Below are positions 16,845 to 25,752 of a stretch of 64,000 nt of DNA, in pieces (position 1 is the first letter of the stretch; each line of letters begins with the position of its first letter). The notes under the pieces were generated by a model. The model worked only from the letters and a program-made list of their open reading frames with translations. It was not told the DNA's origin and did not search any database. The position numbers and the translations under genes were made by a program. Origin of the DNA: Alphaproteobacteria bacterium (GTDB taxonomy: Bacteria > Pseudomonadota > Alphaproteobacteria > Ferrovibrionales > Ferrovibrionaceae); assembly GCA_017307375.1 (NCBI GenBank), contig JAFKFH010000016.1, positions 169,163-233,162 of the forward strand, given 5' to 3'.

Positions 16845-17870
16845 TCACTTCTGCGCCCCGCCTTCGAGGCGGATGCGCGGGTCGAGGACCGCCAGCAGAA
16901 GGTCCGAGATCAATACGCCGAGCACGGTCAGCAACGCGAGGAACAGGAGAAACGAACCGGCGAGATACTGGTCCTGGCTTTCCAGCGCGGCCAGCAGCAT
17001 CGGACCGGAGGTCGGCAGGTTCATCACCACCGAGACGATGACCGAACCCGAGACTGCCTGTCGGAGGATCGCGCCGATCTCGGCCACGAACGGGTTCAAC
17101 GCCATCCGGATCGGATATTTGATCAGCAGGCGCAGCGGCGGCAGGCCCTTGGCCCGGCCGGTCACCACATATTGCTTCTGCAATTCGTCGAGCAGGTTGG
17201 CGCGCAGCCGACGGATCATCGCCGCGGTACCCGAGGTGCCGATGACGATAGTCGGGATCAGCAGATGCGCCATCAGATTCTCGACCTTGGCCATGGTCCA
17301 TGGCGCGTCGATGTACTGCTCGTCGAACAGTCCGCCGATCTGCAGGCCGAAATAGACGTTGGAATAGTAGAGCAGCACCAGGGCCAGCAGGAAGTTCGGC
17401 GTGGCCAGGCCGAGATAGCCGAGCAGCGTGAAGCTGTAGTCACCGATCGAGTATTGCCTGACCGCGGAGTAGACGCCGATTGGGAAGGAGACGACGTAGA
17501 CGAACAGGATCGTGGCGAAATTGACGATGAAGGTAAGCAGCAGGCGGTCGCCGACCAGTTCGCCGACCGGCCGGTTGTACTCCATGCTCCAGCCCCAGTC
17601 GCCCTGCAGGATCCCCTGGAACTGGCCGTCCTTCGGCCAGACGCCGATCCAGATCGCGTACTGCTCGATCGCCGGGCGGTCGAGCCCGTATTGCTGGCGC
17701 AGGAACTCGATCTTGTCGAGGGCGCCGGATTCACCCTGCGACTTCAGTTCCTGGATCCGGTTGCTGATGAAGTCGCCAGGCGGCAGCTTGATGATGCCGA
17801 ATACCAGCGCGCTGATCACGAACAGCGTCGGGATCATGATCAGCAGGCGTCGGATGATATACGCGAACAT
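16845..17870 (-). CDS. ABC transporter permease (DppB/YejB-like)
   Basis: A 341 aa permease with an N-terminal membrane helix (MFAYIIRRLLIMIPTLFVIS), a periplasmic segment, and five further helices. The EAA-type cytoplasmic loop is in VVTGRAKGLPPLRLLIKYP. It is typical of the DppB/OppB/YejB class that pairs with a DppC-type permease. It lies 32 bp after the binding-protein gene and 13 bp before the second permease. Together with the fused ATPase it completes an importer. Confidence 0.88.
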   Translation of the reverse strand: MFAYIIRRLLIMIPTLFVISALVFGIIKLPPGDFISNRIQELKSQGESGALDKIEFLRQQYGLDRPAIEQYAIWIGVWPKDGQFQGILQGDWGWSMEYNRPVGELVGDRLLLTFIVNFATILFVYVVSFPIGVYSAVRQYSIGDYSFTLLGYLGLATPNFLLALVLLYYSNVYFGLQIGGLFDEQYIDAPWTMAKVENLMAHLLIPTIVIGTSGTAAMIRRLRANLLDELQKQYVVTGRAKGLPPLRLLIKYPIRMALNPFVAEIGAILRQAVSGSVIVSVVMNLPTSGPMLLAALESQDQYLAGSFLLFLALLTVLGVLISDLLLAVLDPRIRLEGGAQK

Positions 17871-17902
17871 CGCTGGCGGCCGCCCCCTTTAACTCGAAGA
17901 CC

Positions 17903-19825
17903 TCAGCGGTCGAACCAGAAGCTCGACATGCGGTAGACGCCGAAGAAGGCGCCGGGATCGAAATTGTAGATGCCTTCTTCCGGCACGTTGCGCACGGCAT
18001 TGCCGACCACGACCGGCTGCGGCACGCCCGAGACGATGCCGATCGAGAACTCGTTCTCGGTATAGATCTTCAGCATCCTGTGCCAGATCTCGGTGCGCTG
18101 CTGGTCGTTGGCGGCGTCGAGCCACTTGCCGTAGAGCTCGAACAGTTCCTTCGGGCCGGGCATGTCCGGCGCCTCGCCTGACTGGCCCTTGGTCTCGTAA
18201 AACTGGCCCCATTTCGGCCACTGCATGCTGTCCTGCAGGATCGGGGCGAGTTCGCCCGGGCTCATCTCGGCGGTCGGCACGCCGTTCTCCAGGCCGTACC
18301 AGATCGACATGATGGTTTCGCCGGCATAGATGCGGTTCTTCAGCACTTCGCGCTGAGACGGCTTGGTGAACAGCTTGATGCCGGCCTTGCTCCAGTTGTC
18401 GCGGATCAGTTCGAGCACGTCGGTCTGCTCGGTATCCTCGCCCGACGTCTCGACGATGATCTCGAGCGGGCGGCCGTCTTTCAGCAGGCGCACGCCTTCC
18501 GGGTTGCGCTTGTTCAGCCCCGCCTCGTCCAGAAGCTTGTTGGCGAGCTTCAGGTCGAACTCGGTCCAGGCCTTCTGATAGACTTCCTTGAACAGCGGGC
18601 TGTCGGGCAGCACCGTGTTGTTGCCTTCGATCGCCAGGCCGAAATAGAGCGACGCGTTGATGCCCTGCCGGTCGATGGCGAGCGACAGGGCGCGGCGGTA
18701 CCGCACGTCGCGGTTCAGTTCGCGCCAGACCGGATCGTTGGCGTTCAGGTTGGGATAGAGCGCCATCTGGGAGCCGCGCGCGGTGCGCCACAGGAAGGTG
18801 CGATAGCCCGAACGCTTCTCGTTTTCCTTCAGGAAGGTGAAGTTGTTGAAGGCGATGTTGCGCGCCTGCACGTCGACCTCGCCGGCGGCCGACTTGGCCG
18901 GAATCAGCTTGCCGTCGGCCTGACTGACGATCAGGCGGTCGAAATAGGGCAGTTGCATGCCCTTCGGGTCGACGCGGTGGAAATACGGGTTGCGCACCGC
19001 GACGAAGCGGATCGCCGGCGGGCGGGTGGCGATGTTCCACGGTTCCAGCGTCGGCATGTCGGGGTTGGTGAAATGCCCCATCGTGTCGAGCCGGTTGTGC
19101 AACTCCGCCCAGGAGCGCGCATTGGCTTCCTCGGCCTTGGCTTCCAGCGCCGCCTTGTCGGCGTATTTGGCGTGGAACTGCTTCAGGTAGTGGGACGGTC
19201 GGTAGATATAGAGCGGGGCGGCGCCGGCCAGGCGCTGCAGGAAGAACGGGTTGCGATGCGTCCAGGAGTAGCGGACCGTCTCCTTGTCGAGGATCTCGAC
19301 CTTCGGCAGTTCGCCCTCGATCATCAGGTCGACGATCGCGCCGGCCGGCGACAGTTCCTTGTTGTTGGTGACGTCCTCCCACCAGTAGCGGAAGTCTTCC
19401 GAGGTGAAGGGCTTGCCGTCGGACCATTTGTGGCCCGGCCGCAGATGCATGGTGAAGACCTTGTCGTCCTCGACGTCGATCGATTTGAGGATGTCCGGCT
19501 TCAGCTGGAACTTCTCGTCGTAACCGACCAGGCGGGAATAGCCGTAGACCGAGATCATCCGCACGTCGCGTGCGCGCCCGATCAGCATCCGGGCATCGCC
19601 GCCGGACTTGCCGACCTGGCGGATCTTGCCGTCCATGTCCTCGACCAGGGGTTCGCTCGGCAGGCGCTGGGCCACCGGCGGCAGCTTGCCGGCCGCGACG
19701 TCGGCCTGCAGCATCGCCGGTTCCTTGTAGTCGAGCGCCCAGGCGGGGAAGGCCGCCGCGCAGAGCAGGCCGGCGGCGACCGGCGCGAGGCGGGCGAGGG
19801 GCTTGAGGCGGGACCAGACGCTCAT
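17903..19825 (-). CDS. ABC transporter substrate-binding protein, family 5 (peptide/oligomer type)
   Basis: A 640 aa periplasmic binding protein, large for the family (commonly 500-620 aa). Residues 1-30 are a signal peptide ending FPAWALDY. The SBP-5 signature region is seen as FTMHLRPGHKWSDGKPFTSEDFRYWW near residue 135. The RYRRALSLAIDRQGIN motif near 393 is typical of peptide- and oligosaccharide-binding members. Its ATG overlaps the ATPase stop (TCATGA), showing that it belongs to the same operon. The ligand is unknown. Confidence 0.88.
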   Translation of the reverse strand: MSVWSRLKPLARLAPVAAGLLCAAAFPAWALDYKEPAMLQADVAAGKLPPVAQRLPSEPLVEDMDGKIRQVGKSGGDARMLIGRARDVRMISVYGYSRLVGYDEKFQLKPDILKSIDVEDDKVFTMHLRPGHKWSDGKPFTSEDFRYWWEDVTNNKELSPAGAIVDLMIEGELPKVEILDKETVRYSWTHRNPFFLQRLAGAAPLYIYRPSHYLKQFHAKYADKAALEAKAEEANARSWAELHNRLDTMGHFTNPDMPTLEPWNIATRPPAIRFVAVRNPYFHRVDPKGMQLPYFDRLIVSQADGKLIPAKSAAGEVDVQARNIAFNNFTFLKENEKRSGYRTFLWRTARGSQMALYPNLNANDPVWRELNRDVRYRRALSLAIDRQGINASLYFGLAIEGNNTVLPDSPLFKEVYQKAWTEFDLKLANKLLDEAGLNKRNPEGVRLLKDGRPLEIIVETSGEDTEQTDVLELIRDNWSKAGIKLFTKPSQREVLKNRIYAGETIMSIWYGLENGVPTAEMSPGELAPILQDSMQWPKWGQFYETKGQSGEAPDMPGPKELFELYGKWLDAANDQQRTEIWHRMLKIYTENEFSIGIVSGVPQPVVVGNAVRNVPEEGIYNFDPGAFFGVYRMSSFWFDR

Positions 19826-21711
19826 GACGCTTTCTCCAGGGCTTCCACCATGCGGACATAGTGGCCGTCGCCAAGATGCACGAGATGCGGCTTCTGGCCG
19901 CCATCGACGGTGAAGGGATGAGGCCAGTTGGCCGGGTTCGACGCCTTGCCCTCCATCAATGCGGTCAGGTCGAGCCGCGCCTGCGGATCGGCGACCGGCA
20001 CCGCCGACAGCAGCGCCTTGGTGTAGGGGTGGATCGGATTGGCGAACAGGATTTCGCGCGGCGCCGTCTCGACCAGGCGCCCGGCACACATGACGGCGAT
20101 GCGGTCGGCGATGTAGTCGACGACGGCGAGGTTGTGCGAAATGAACAGATAGGTCAGGCCGAGATCGCGCTTCAGGTCCTTCAGCAGGTTGAGAACCTGG
20201 GCCTGGATCGAGACGTCGAGCGCGGAAACCGGCTCGTCGCAGATCAGCAGTTCGGGCTGCAGGGCGAGGGCGCGGGCGATGCCGATGCGCTGACGCTGGC
20301 CGCCGGAGAACGAGTGCGGATAGCGGCGCAGATGGCGGACGTCGAGGCCCACGACGCTCATCAGTTCCTTGACCCGGTCCGCGCGCTCCTCCGGGGTGCC
20401 CAGATTGTGGATGACCAGCGGCTCGGACAGGATGTCGAACACGGTCATGCGCGGGTTGAGCGACGAATAGGGGTCCTGGAAGATGAACTGGACCTTGCGG
20501 CGGAAATCGAACAGCGCGGCATCGTCCAACGCCAGCACGTCGACCATCCGGCCGCGGTCGTTGAACGTGATCTCGCCCGAATCGGCCGACAGTGCGCGCA
20601 GGATGATCTTGGAGGTCGTCGTCTTGCCGCAGCCGGATTCACCGACCAGCCCCAGGCATTCGCCGCGGCGGATGAAGAACGAGACGTCGTCGACCGCCAG
20701 CGTCGAGGAGGAGGGCTGCTTGAACAGGAATCCCGACTTCTTGATGGTGAAGCGCTTGGTCAGGTTCTTGACCTCGAGCAGCACGGCATCGTCAGCCACG
20801 TCGGCCGGCCAGGGATCCTTGGCGGCCAGGAAGCTTGCCTGGCCCGCCGCCTTGATTTCGCGGATCGGGATCAGGCGTTCGCCCGGCTTCATGCCGAAGC
20901 GCGGCACCGCCCGCAGCAGCGCCTGAAGGTAGGGATGCTCGGGCGCGCGGAAGATGTCTTCCAGCCCGCCGCGTTCCATCACCTTGCCGTGGTACATGAC
21001 GACGACTTCGTCGGCCATGTTGGCGACGACGCCGAGGTCATGGGTGATCATCACCACGGCCATGCCGAGTTCGGCCTGCAGATCCTTGATCAGCTTGAGG
21101 ATCTGGGCCTGGATGGTGACGTCGAGCGCGGTCGTCGGCTCGTCGGCGATCAAGACCGCCGGGCGGCAGATCAGCGCCATCGCGATCATCGCGCGCTGGC
21201 GCAGACCGCCCGACAATTCGAACGGATAGGTATCGTAGGCCCGGGCGGGATTGGGGAAGCCGACCATGCGCAGCATGTCGACGACCAGCGCCTTGCCTTC
21301 CTCGGCGCTGACCTCGCGATGCAGGTGCAGCGCCTCGCCGATCTGGTTGCCGATGGTGTGCAACGGCGACAGCGACGTCATCGGCTCCTGGAAGATGATC
21401 GAGATCGATCCGCCGCGCAGCGACCGCATCTCGGCCGAATCCTGGCCGAGCCTGGCGATATCGACATCGGTGGAGGACCCCGCGCGCGGGTCGTGGAAGT
21501 GGATCTCGCCCCCGGCGATCGCCCCGGGCTTCGGGATGATGCCCATGATCGCCTGGCTGATCACCGACTTGCCCGACCCCGATTCGCCGACGATGGCGAC
21601 GGTCTTGCCCGCCGGCACCCGGAACGAGACGCCGTCGACCGCCTTCACGACGGTTTCGTTGATGTGGAACTGGACCCTGAGGTCGCGGACATCGAGGACA
21701 TCGGTGGTCAT
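19822..21711 (-). CDS. ABC transporter fused double ATPase (DppDF/YejF-like)
   Basis: A 629 aa protein with two ATPase domains in one chain. Domain 1 has Walker A GESGSGKS near residue 41, signature LSGGLRQR near 170 and Walker B VLIADEPT near 190. Domain 2 begins near residue 320 and has [16 protein letters not shown] and LLICDEPV. Each domain ends with the oligopeptide-transporter extension (HPYLQALL and HPYTKALL). It energises the DppB/DppC-type permeases encoded downstream. It starts 10 bp after the PH-like gene, so it probably shares the transcript of the upstream glycan genes. Confidence 0.92.
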   Translation of the reverse strand: MTTDVLDVRDLRVQFHINETVVKAVDGVSFRVPAGKTVAIVGESGSGKSVISQAIMGIIPKPGAIAGGEIHFHDPRAGSSTDVDIARLGQDSAEMRSLRGGSISIIFQEPMTSLSPLHTIGNQIGEALHLHREVSAEEGKALVVDMLRMVGFPNPARAYDTYPFELSGGLRQRAMIAMALICRPAVLIADEPTTALDVTIQAQILKLIKDLQAELGMAVVMITHDLGVVANMADEVVVMYHGKVMERGGLEDIFRAPEHPYLQALLRAVPRFGMKPGERLIPIREIKAAGQASFLAAKDPWPADVADDAVLLEVKNLTKRFTIKKSGFLFKQPSSSTLAVDDVSFFIRRGECLGLVGESGCGKTTTSKIILRALSADSGEITFNDRGRMVDVLALDDAALFDFRRKVQFIFQDPYSSLNPRMTVFDILSEPLVIHNLGTPEERADRVKELMSVVGLDVRHLRRYPHSFSGGQRQRIGIARALALQPELLICDEPVSALDVSIQAQVLNLLKDLKRDLGLTYLFISHNLAVVDYIADRIAVMCAGRLVETAPREILFANPIHPYTKALLSAVPVADPQARLDLTALMEGKASNPANWPHPFTVDGGQKPHLVHLGDGHYVRMVEALEKAS

Positions 21712-21721
21712 GGCCGGCCCC

Positions 21722-22219
21722 TCAGCGTGCATGGGCCGGGTCGAGCGCGGCGAGATTGCTGCGCGTCGTGTCGTCGAGTTCCAGCCCGGCACGTCCCGCC
21801 GCGCGGGCCGCAGCCGTGGCGATCCGGGCGAAGCCCTCCAGCGAGGAATCGATCGCAATCCGCCGCCGGGCGTCGCGCACCGTCAGATGCATCCAGCCTT
21901 CGGCCCGATCGCGCCGCGTCGAGTAATAGCGCACGCTCACCCCTCGCAGATCCTCCCATGCTATCCGGCGGGCGAACGGGCCGGCCACGGCCAGCCCCGC
22001 CTCGTCGAGCGTGAAGGTCGCCTTCTGGCGCCACACTGTCCGTGCGCCATAGGCAACGAACAGCGCGCCAAGTCCGCCCAGCACAACCGACATGATAGAG
22101 GAAAGCTCGACCAGCGCCACTGGCCCGATGGTCAGGGCGGCGCCCAGCGCGGCGCGTCCGTAATCTGGCAACAGGGCGTCGAGCCGATAGCGATGCACGC
22201 TCACCTCCCCCAAGGTCAT
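21722..22219 (-). CDS. Membrane protein with PH-like domain, unknown function
   Basis: A 165 aa protein. Two hydrophobic segments near residues 23-60 (LGAALTIGPVALVEL and MSVVLGGLGALFVAYGA) are followed by a beta-rich cytoplasmic part (ATFTLDEAGLAVAGPFARRIAWEDLRGVSVRYY) that reads like a small PH-type domain. It ends in an Ala-rich helix. Its ATG overlaps the deacetylase-like stop by 4 bp, and 10 bp separate it from the ABC ATPase. The function is unknown; its position suggests a partner of the glycan or transport genes. Confidence 0.6.
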   Translation of the reverse strand: MTLGEVSVHRYRLDALLPDYGRAALGAALTIGPVALVELSSIMSVVLGGLGALFVAYGARTVWRQKATFTLDEAGLAVAGPFARRIAWEDLRGVSVRYYSTRRDRAEGWMHLTVRDARRRIAIDSSLEGFARIATAAARAAGRAGLELDDTTRSNLAALDPAHAR

Positions 22220-22965
22220 GCGCAAGCCTCCGCGGCTGCGAGAAAGCGGGCCGCCCGATGAGCGGCGACCGTTTCGACGAGCCGGGGCAGAAACTGCCAC
22301 AGCCCGGCGTCGTGCACCAGATGATGGGTGAGCAGGCCGGTCGGTTCGTCACGGTCGACCCGGCCCTCCCGTCGGTCGGCAAGATGGCGGCAGAACATCT
22401 CGATGGTCTCGTCCGCCCCGATGAAGCCGCGGGTTCCATGCCAGTCGATCGGGTCGACATGGGTGTTGACCTGGACCAGCCCGGGACAGGGCTGCCGCAC
22501 CGGCCGCGGCCGGGCGGTCGACAGCGCGGTCAGGCCCAGGCGGGGCAAGGCCGGAACCACCGCGGGTGCGATCCGGTTCCAGGGGGGCACCAGCATCGGT
22601 CGGAACTGGCCGGCAAACAGCGTGGCGAGGCGGGCGAAGCCGACGGCGAGATCGGCCACGACCTCCGCGGCCGGTCGGCTGCCGCCGAGTTCGGCTTTCT
22701 TTCCCACCGTCTCGTGGTTGCGATGGGCCAATCCGTGCTGCACCGCAGCAATCTGCTCCTGGCCGGCCAGCCGGGCTGCCAGCGCCGGCTCGGCCAGGGC
22801 CGGGATGACGGCCAGGGTCAGCGGCGTGCCGGCGGCGACGTCGATCAGTCGATCCAGCGCCTCCGTCGGCGCCACGGCGTCGTCGTCGCGCCACCACAGC
22901 GTGGCGGTCAGCCCGGCATCGGCCCAGCGGTCGAATTCGCCGGTCAGCCGGGCAAAGCCGCTCAT
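22216..22965 (-). CDS. Polysaccharide deacetylase-like protein
   Basis: A 249 aa protein with a divergent NodB-type pattern. WWRDDDA near residue 25 corresponds to the Asp motif. The metal-binding HxxxH is in VQHGLAHRNHE near residue 78. PPWNRI corresponds to motif 3, and GLLTHHLVHD is the C-terminal His motif. Family members remove acetyl groups from glycans, so it may tailor a product of the neighbouring glycosyltransferases. There is no signal peptide, so it would act in the cytoplasm. It overlaps its neighbours on both sides by 4 bp. Confidence 0.72.
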   Translation of the reverse strand: MSGFARLTGEFDRWADAGLTATLWWRDDDAVAPTEALDRLIDVAAGTPLTLAVIPALAEPALAARLAGQEQIAAVQHGLAHRNHETVGKKAELGGSRPAAEVVADLAVGFARLATLFAGQFRPMLVPPWNRIAPAVVPALPRLGLTALSTARPRPVRQPCPGLVQVNTHVDPIDWHGTRGFIGADETIEMFCRHLADRREGRVDRDEPTGLLTHHLVHDAGLWQFLPRLVETVAAHRAARFLAAAEACA

Positions 22966-24080
22966 CGTCCGACCCAACGGCCGAGAAGTTCGACGCTGCG
23001 CGCCGCGCCGTTGCGATCGAGGGCCGCGGATGCCGGGGCGGGACCGGCTAGTGCACGGTCGATCGTCGCGGCGAGGGTTGCGGGGGTCAGATCCGGCTCG
23101 GCCAGCAGATGCAGCGCGCCCCGCGCCGCCAAGGCCTCGGCACGCAGTTGCTGCTCGCTTTCCTGGCCTTCCGAGAAGGGGACGACGACGGCCCGTGCCG
23201 CGACGGCGGTGATTTCCATGACGGTGTTGTATCCGGCCTGGCTGACAGAAAGACGACAATGTCGCAGCATCGTCACAAAATCGTTGCTAAGTCCTTCCAC
23301 CGACACGCCTTGCGGTGCGATCGCGGCCAGGTCGGCGCGCAGCGCCGCTTCGCCGACCAGCAAGCGCCAGGGCAGATCGCGTGCGGCCGACAGCGACCGA
23401 GCGGCAAGCGCTGCCCGGAACAGCCCGGCGCCGACCGCGCCGCCACCGCCGGCCGAAACCAGCACCGTATCGCCCTCGATGCGGCCACCGGCGGGGATCG
23501 GCGGCACCAGATAGCCGGTATGTGATAGTCGCGTGGCGATCCTGTGGGCCTCGGGGAACGTCGCGGCGAAGGGAATGACGGCGGGATCGCCATGGACCAG
23601 CACGTGATCGAACTCGGCCTCGACCCGGGCGGCGGCCCAGGCCGTGCGCTCGGGCCTGTCCATGCCGACCAGCACGTCGCGCACCGAGGATACGACCATC
23701 GTGCCCGCCGATCGGGCCCGCGCGATCAGCGGCGTCAGCTCGAAGCGCAATTGCCGGCGACCGAACGGATAGTGCTCGGTGATCAGCAGGTCCGGCGCCG
23801 TCTCGTCGAACAGGGCCAGCAGCCGGTCGCGGCGGGCGATGCGCCAATCTTCGTCGATCGGTCGTCCGGTGTCGTCGAGCAGGGTCTTGAAGGTGGCATC
23901 GGCGGCACGGCAGGGCGGCAGCTGGACGAAACGAATCCCCGCCGCCGCCTGCCGGCGCGGCATGCCCCCGGAAGCCAGCGTGACGATGTGCCCGGCCCCG
24001 GCCAGCGCCTCGGCCAGCAACCCGGCGCGCTGCAGGTGGCCGGCCCCCAGCAGATGCTGCACCCAGATCAGCGCTTTCAT
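22962..24080 (-). CDS. Glycosyltransferase, MurG-like fold (COG4671 type)
   Basis: A 372 aa cytoplasmic GT-B-like enzyme. The N-terminus WVQHLLGAGHLQRAGLLAEAL and the C-terminal donor-binding segment SVSQAGYNTVMEITAVAARAVVVP match predicted glycosyltransferases related to MurG. The central VSAGGGGAVGAGL supplies the glycine loop. It is related to the gene at 26993-28222 in the same operon, so two steps of one pathway are likely. The donor and acceptor are unknown. It overlaps the histidine phosphatase stop and the deacetylase start by 4 bp each. Confidence 0.75.
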   Translation of the reverse strand: MKALIWVQHLLGAGHLQRAGLLAEALAGAGHIVTLASGGMPRRQAAAGIRFVQLPPCRAADATFKTLLDDTGRPIDEDWRIARRDRLLALFDETAPDLLITEHYPFGRRQLRFELTPLIARARSAGTMVVSSVRDVLVGMDRPERTAWAAARVEAEFDHVLVHGDPAVIPFAATFPEAHRIATRLSHTGYLVPPIPAGGRIEGDTVLVSAGGGGAVGAGLFRAALAARSLSAARDLPWRLLVGEAALRADLAAIAPQGVSVEGLSNDFVTMLRHCRLSVSQAGYNTVMEITAVAARAVVVPFSEGQESEQQLRAEALAARGALHLLAEPDLTPATLAATIDRALAGPAPASAALDRNGAARSVELLGRWVGR

Positions 24081-24667
24081 CGCCGTGGGTCCAGCGCCAG
24101 GTTGGCCTCGTCGAGCTTCAACCCGCCATCGGGATGGAGAGTGAAGCGGTGCAAGGCTTTCCAGTCGAGCTTGACCGGCGGCTTGCCCATCATGTCCCAG
24201 CCGGTGGCAAGGCAGAGCGCGGCACGGATGACCCCCTTGTGGGTCACCGCGACGACGTCGCGGCCGTCGCCGGCTATTGCCGTCAGCCAGGGGCGCAGCC
24301 GGGCCTGGACGTCAGCCGGGCTTTCGCCGCCCGGCGGCCGGAAATGCAGGCCGAGATCTTCGGCGGCCGTGAAGGCGCTGCCGTACCGGGTCCGCAGGCC
24401 GGCGACGGTTTCGCCTTCATAGGCCCCCCAATCCATCTCGGTCAGCGCCGCGACCAACTCGGGCTCATGGCCCAGGGCGCGGGCGGTCTCGACCGCCCGG
24501 GTCAGCGGGCTCGCCACCCAGCGCCACCCCGCCGCCCAGTCCGGGGCGGCCAGTGCCGCGAGCATGTCGCGGGCTGCGCCCGACAGCGGAATATCGGTGC
24601 GGCCTTGCAGCCGCTTCGCCGCGTTCCAGGCGGTCGGGCCGTGGCGCAGCAGGGCCAGCCGGGTCAT
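24077..24667 (-). CDS. Histidine phosphatase family protein
   Basis: A 196 aa phosphatase of the phosphoglycerate-mutase-like superfamily. The catalytic RHG is at residues 8-10 in LALLRHGPTAWN, the second His is in VTHKGVIRAAL near 152, and the acid is in MDWGAYEG near 80. It probably removes phosphate from a sugar phosphate or other pathway intermediate of the glycan operon (inferred from position). Short overlaps of 4 bp join it to the genes on both sides. Confidence 0.85.
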   Translation of the reverse strand: MTRLALLRHGPTAWNAAKRLQGRTDIPLSGAARDMLAALAAPDWAAGWRWVASPLTRAVETARALGHEPELVAALTEMDWGAYEGETVAGLRTRYGSAFTAAEDLGLHFRPPGGESPADVQARLRPWLTAIAGDGRDVVAVTHKGVIRAALCLATGWDMMGKPPVKLDWKALHRFTLHPDGGLKLDEANLALDPRR

Positions 24668-25752
24668 CGGGCGGCTCCGCGCAGGGCGTCGTCGAGAATG
24701 CGCGCGGCCGCGGTCACCGTCCGTTCGGCCGCCACCCGGGCGCGGCCGGCGGCGCCCAATCGGGCGCGCGCGGCCGGATCGGCGATCAGCGCGGCGACGG
24801 CATCGGCAAAGGCTTGCGGATCGTCCGGCGGCACCAGCCGCCCGGATATCCCGTCGGCCACCACGTCGGGCAGGCCGCGCAGATGGCCGGCGACGACCGG
24901 CAGCCCGGCGGCCTGCGCCTCCAGCGTCGCCATGCCATAGGCTTCGCCGACCCCGGGCCAGACGTAGAGGTCGGCCGCCGCATAGAGTGCCGGCAGCGCG
25001 TCGGGCGGGACCGCCCCGGCCCAGTCGACGCGGGACGCGATCGCGGCGAAGGCGGCCTCGACCTCTCCCCGCGCCGGGCCGTCGCCGACGATGGTCAGGC
25101 GCCAGGGTGGATCGCCGGGCAGCCGTTCCAGCGCCTGGCCCAGCGCCCGGTAGGAGCCGAGCTTGTCGCCTGCCCGCATCATGCCGACGGCGAGCAGCCT
25201 GGCGACGCCGTCGTGACCGGGGTGGGCGACGAGCTCCGGCACGCGGTCGAGGAACGGCGGCAGGTAGTAGAGCCGGGCATCGGCCCGCAGATGCGGCCAG
25301 ATGCCGACGATGTCGTAGCGCGTCGGGCACAGCACCGCATCGGCGCGGGCAAGGGCCGCGAGTGTCGCACGATGGCCGGCGTCCCACGACCCGCCGGCCC
25401 GTTTCATCGCGACCGACGGTTCGGCGACCAGATAGGGCAGGCCGAGGGCATCGGCGACGGCCGGCCCGATCAGGTCGGGTGCCTTGTAGTAGAGATGGTA
25501 GGTCAGCCAGGCATCGGGCGGGTCGGCCGCAAGTGCCGCGGTCAGCCGCTCGACCTCGGCCGCGGCGGCACCGGCGATCGCGGCCTGGGCCATCGCATCG
25601 CCGCGGCCGTCGCGGCTGGCCAGGGTCGAGGCGACGACCGCTTCATGCCCCGCGGCCCCCAGCGCGGCCAGCAACAGCCGGGCGACGCGGCGGTCGCCCG
25701 AGGGGACGGGGTGACCGGGATGTTTCAGCGGTGCGTAGAAGGCGACCTTCAC
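24664..25752 (-). CDS. Glycosyltransferase family 4
   Basis: A 362 aa GT-B enzyme. The N-terminus MKVAFYAPLKHPGHPVPSGDRRVARLL forms the first Rossmann strand and glycine loop. The C-terminal GT1 domain has RLTIVGDGPARGEVE near residue 195 and the EAYGMATLEAQAAGLPVV donor-binding motif near 260. The start is a GTG overlapping the previous gene (GTGA). It acts within the glycan operon on an unknown acceptor. Confidence 0.85.
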   Translation of the reverse strand: MKVAFYAPLKHPGHPVPSGDRRVARLLLAALGAAGHEAVVASTLASRDGRGDAMAQAAIAGAAAAEVERLTAALAADPPDAWLTYHLYYKAPDLIGPAVADALGLPYLVAEPSVAMKRAGGSWDAGHRATLAALARADAVLCPTRYDIVGIWPHLRADARLYYLPPFLDRVPELVAHPGHDGVARLLAVGMMRAGDKLGSYRALGQALERLPGDPPWRLTIVGDGPARGEVEAAFAAIASRVDWAGAVPPDALPALYAAADLYVWPGVGEAYGMATLEAQAAGLPVVAGHLRGLPDVVADGISGRLVPPDDPQAFADAVAALIADPAARARLGAAGRARVAAERTVTAAARILDDALRGAAR

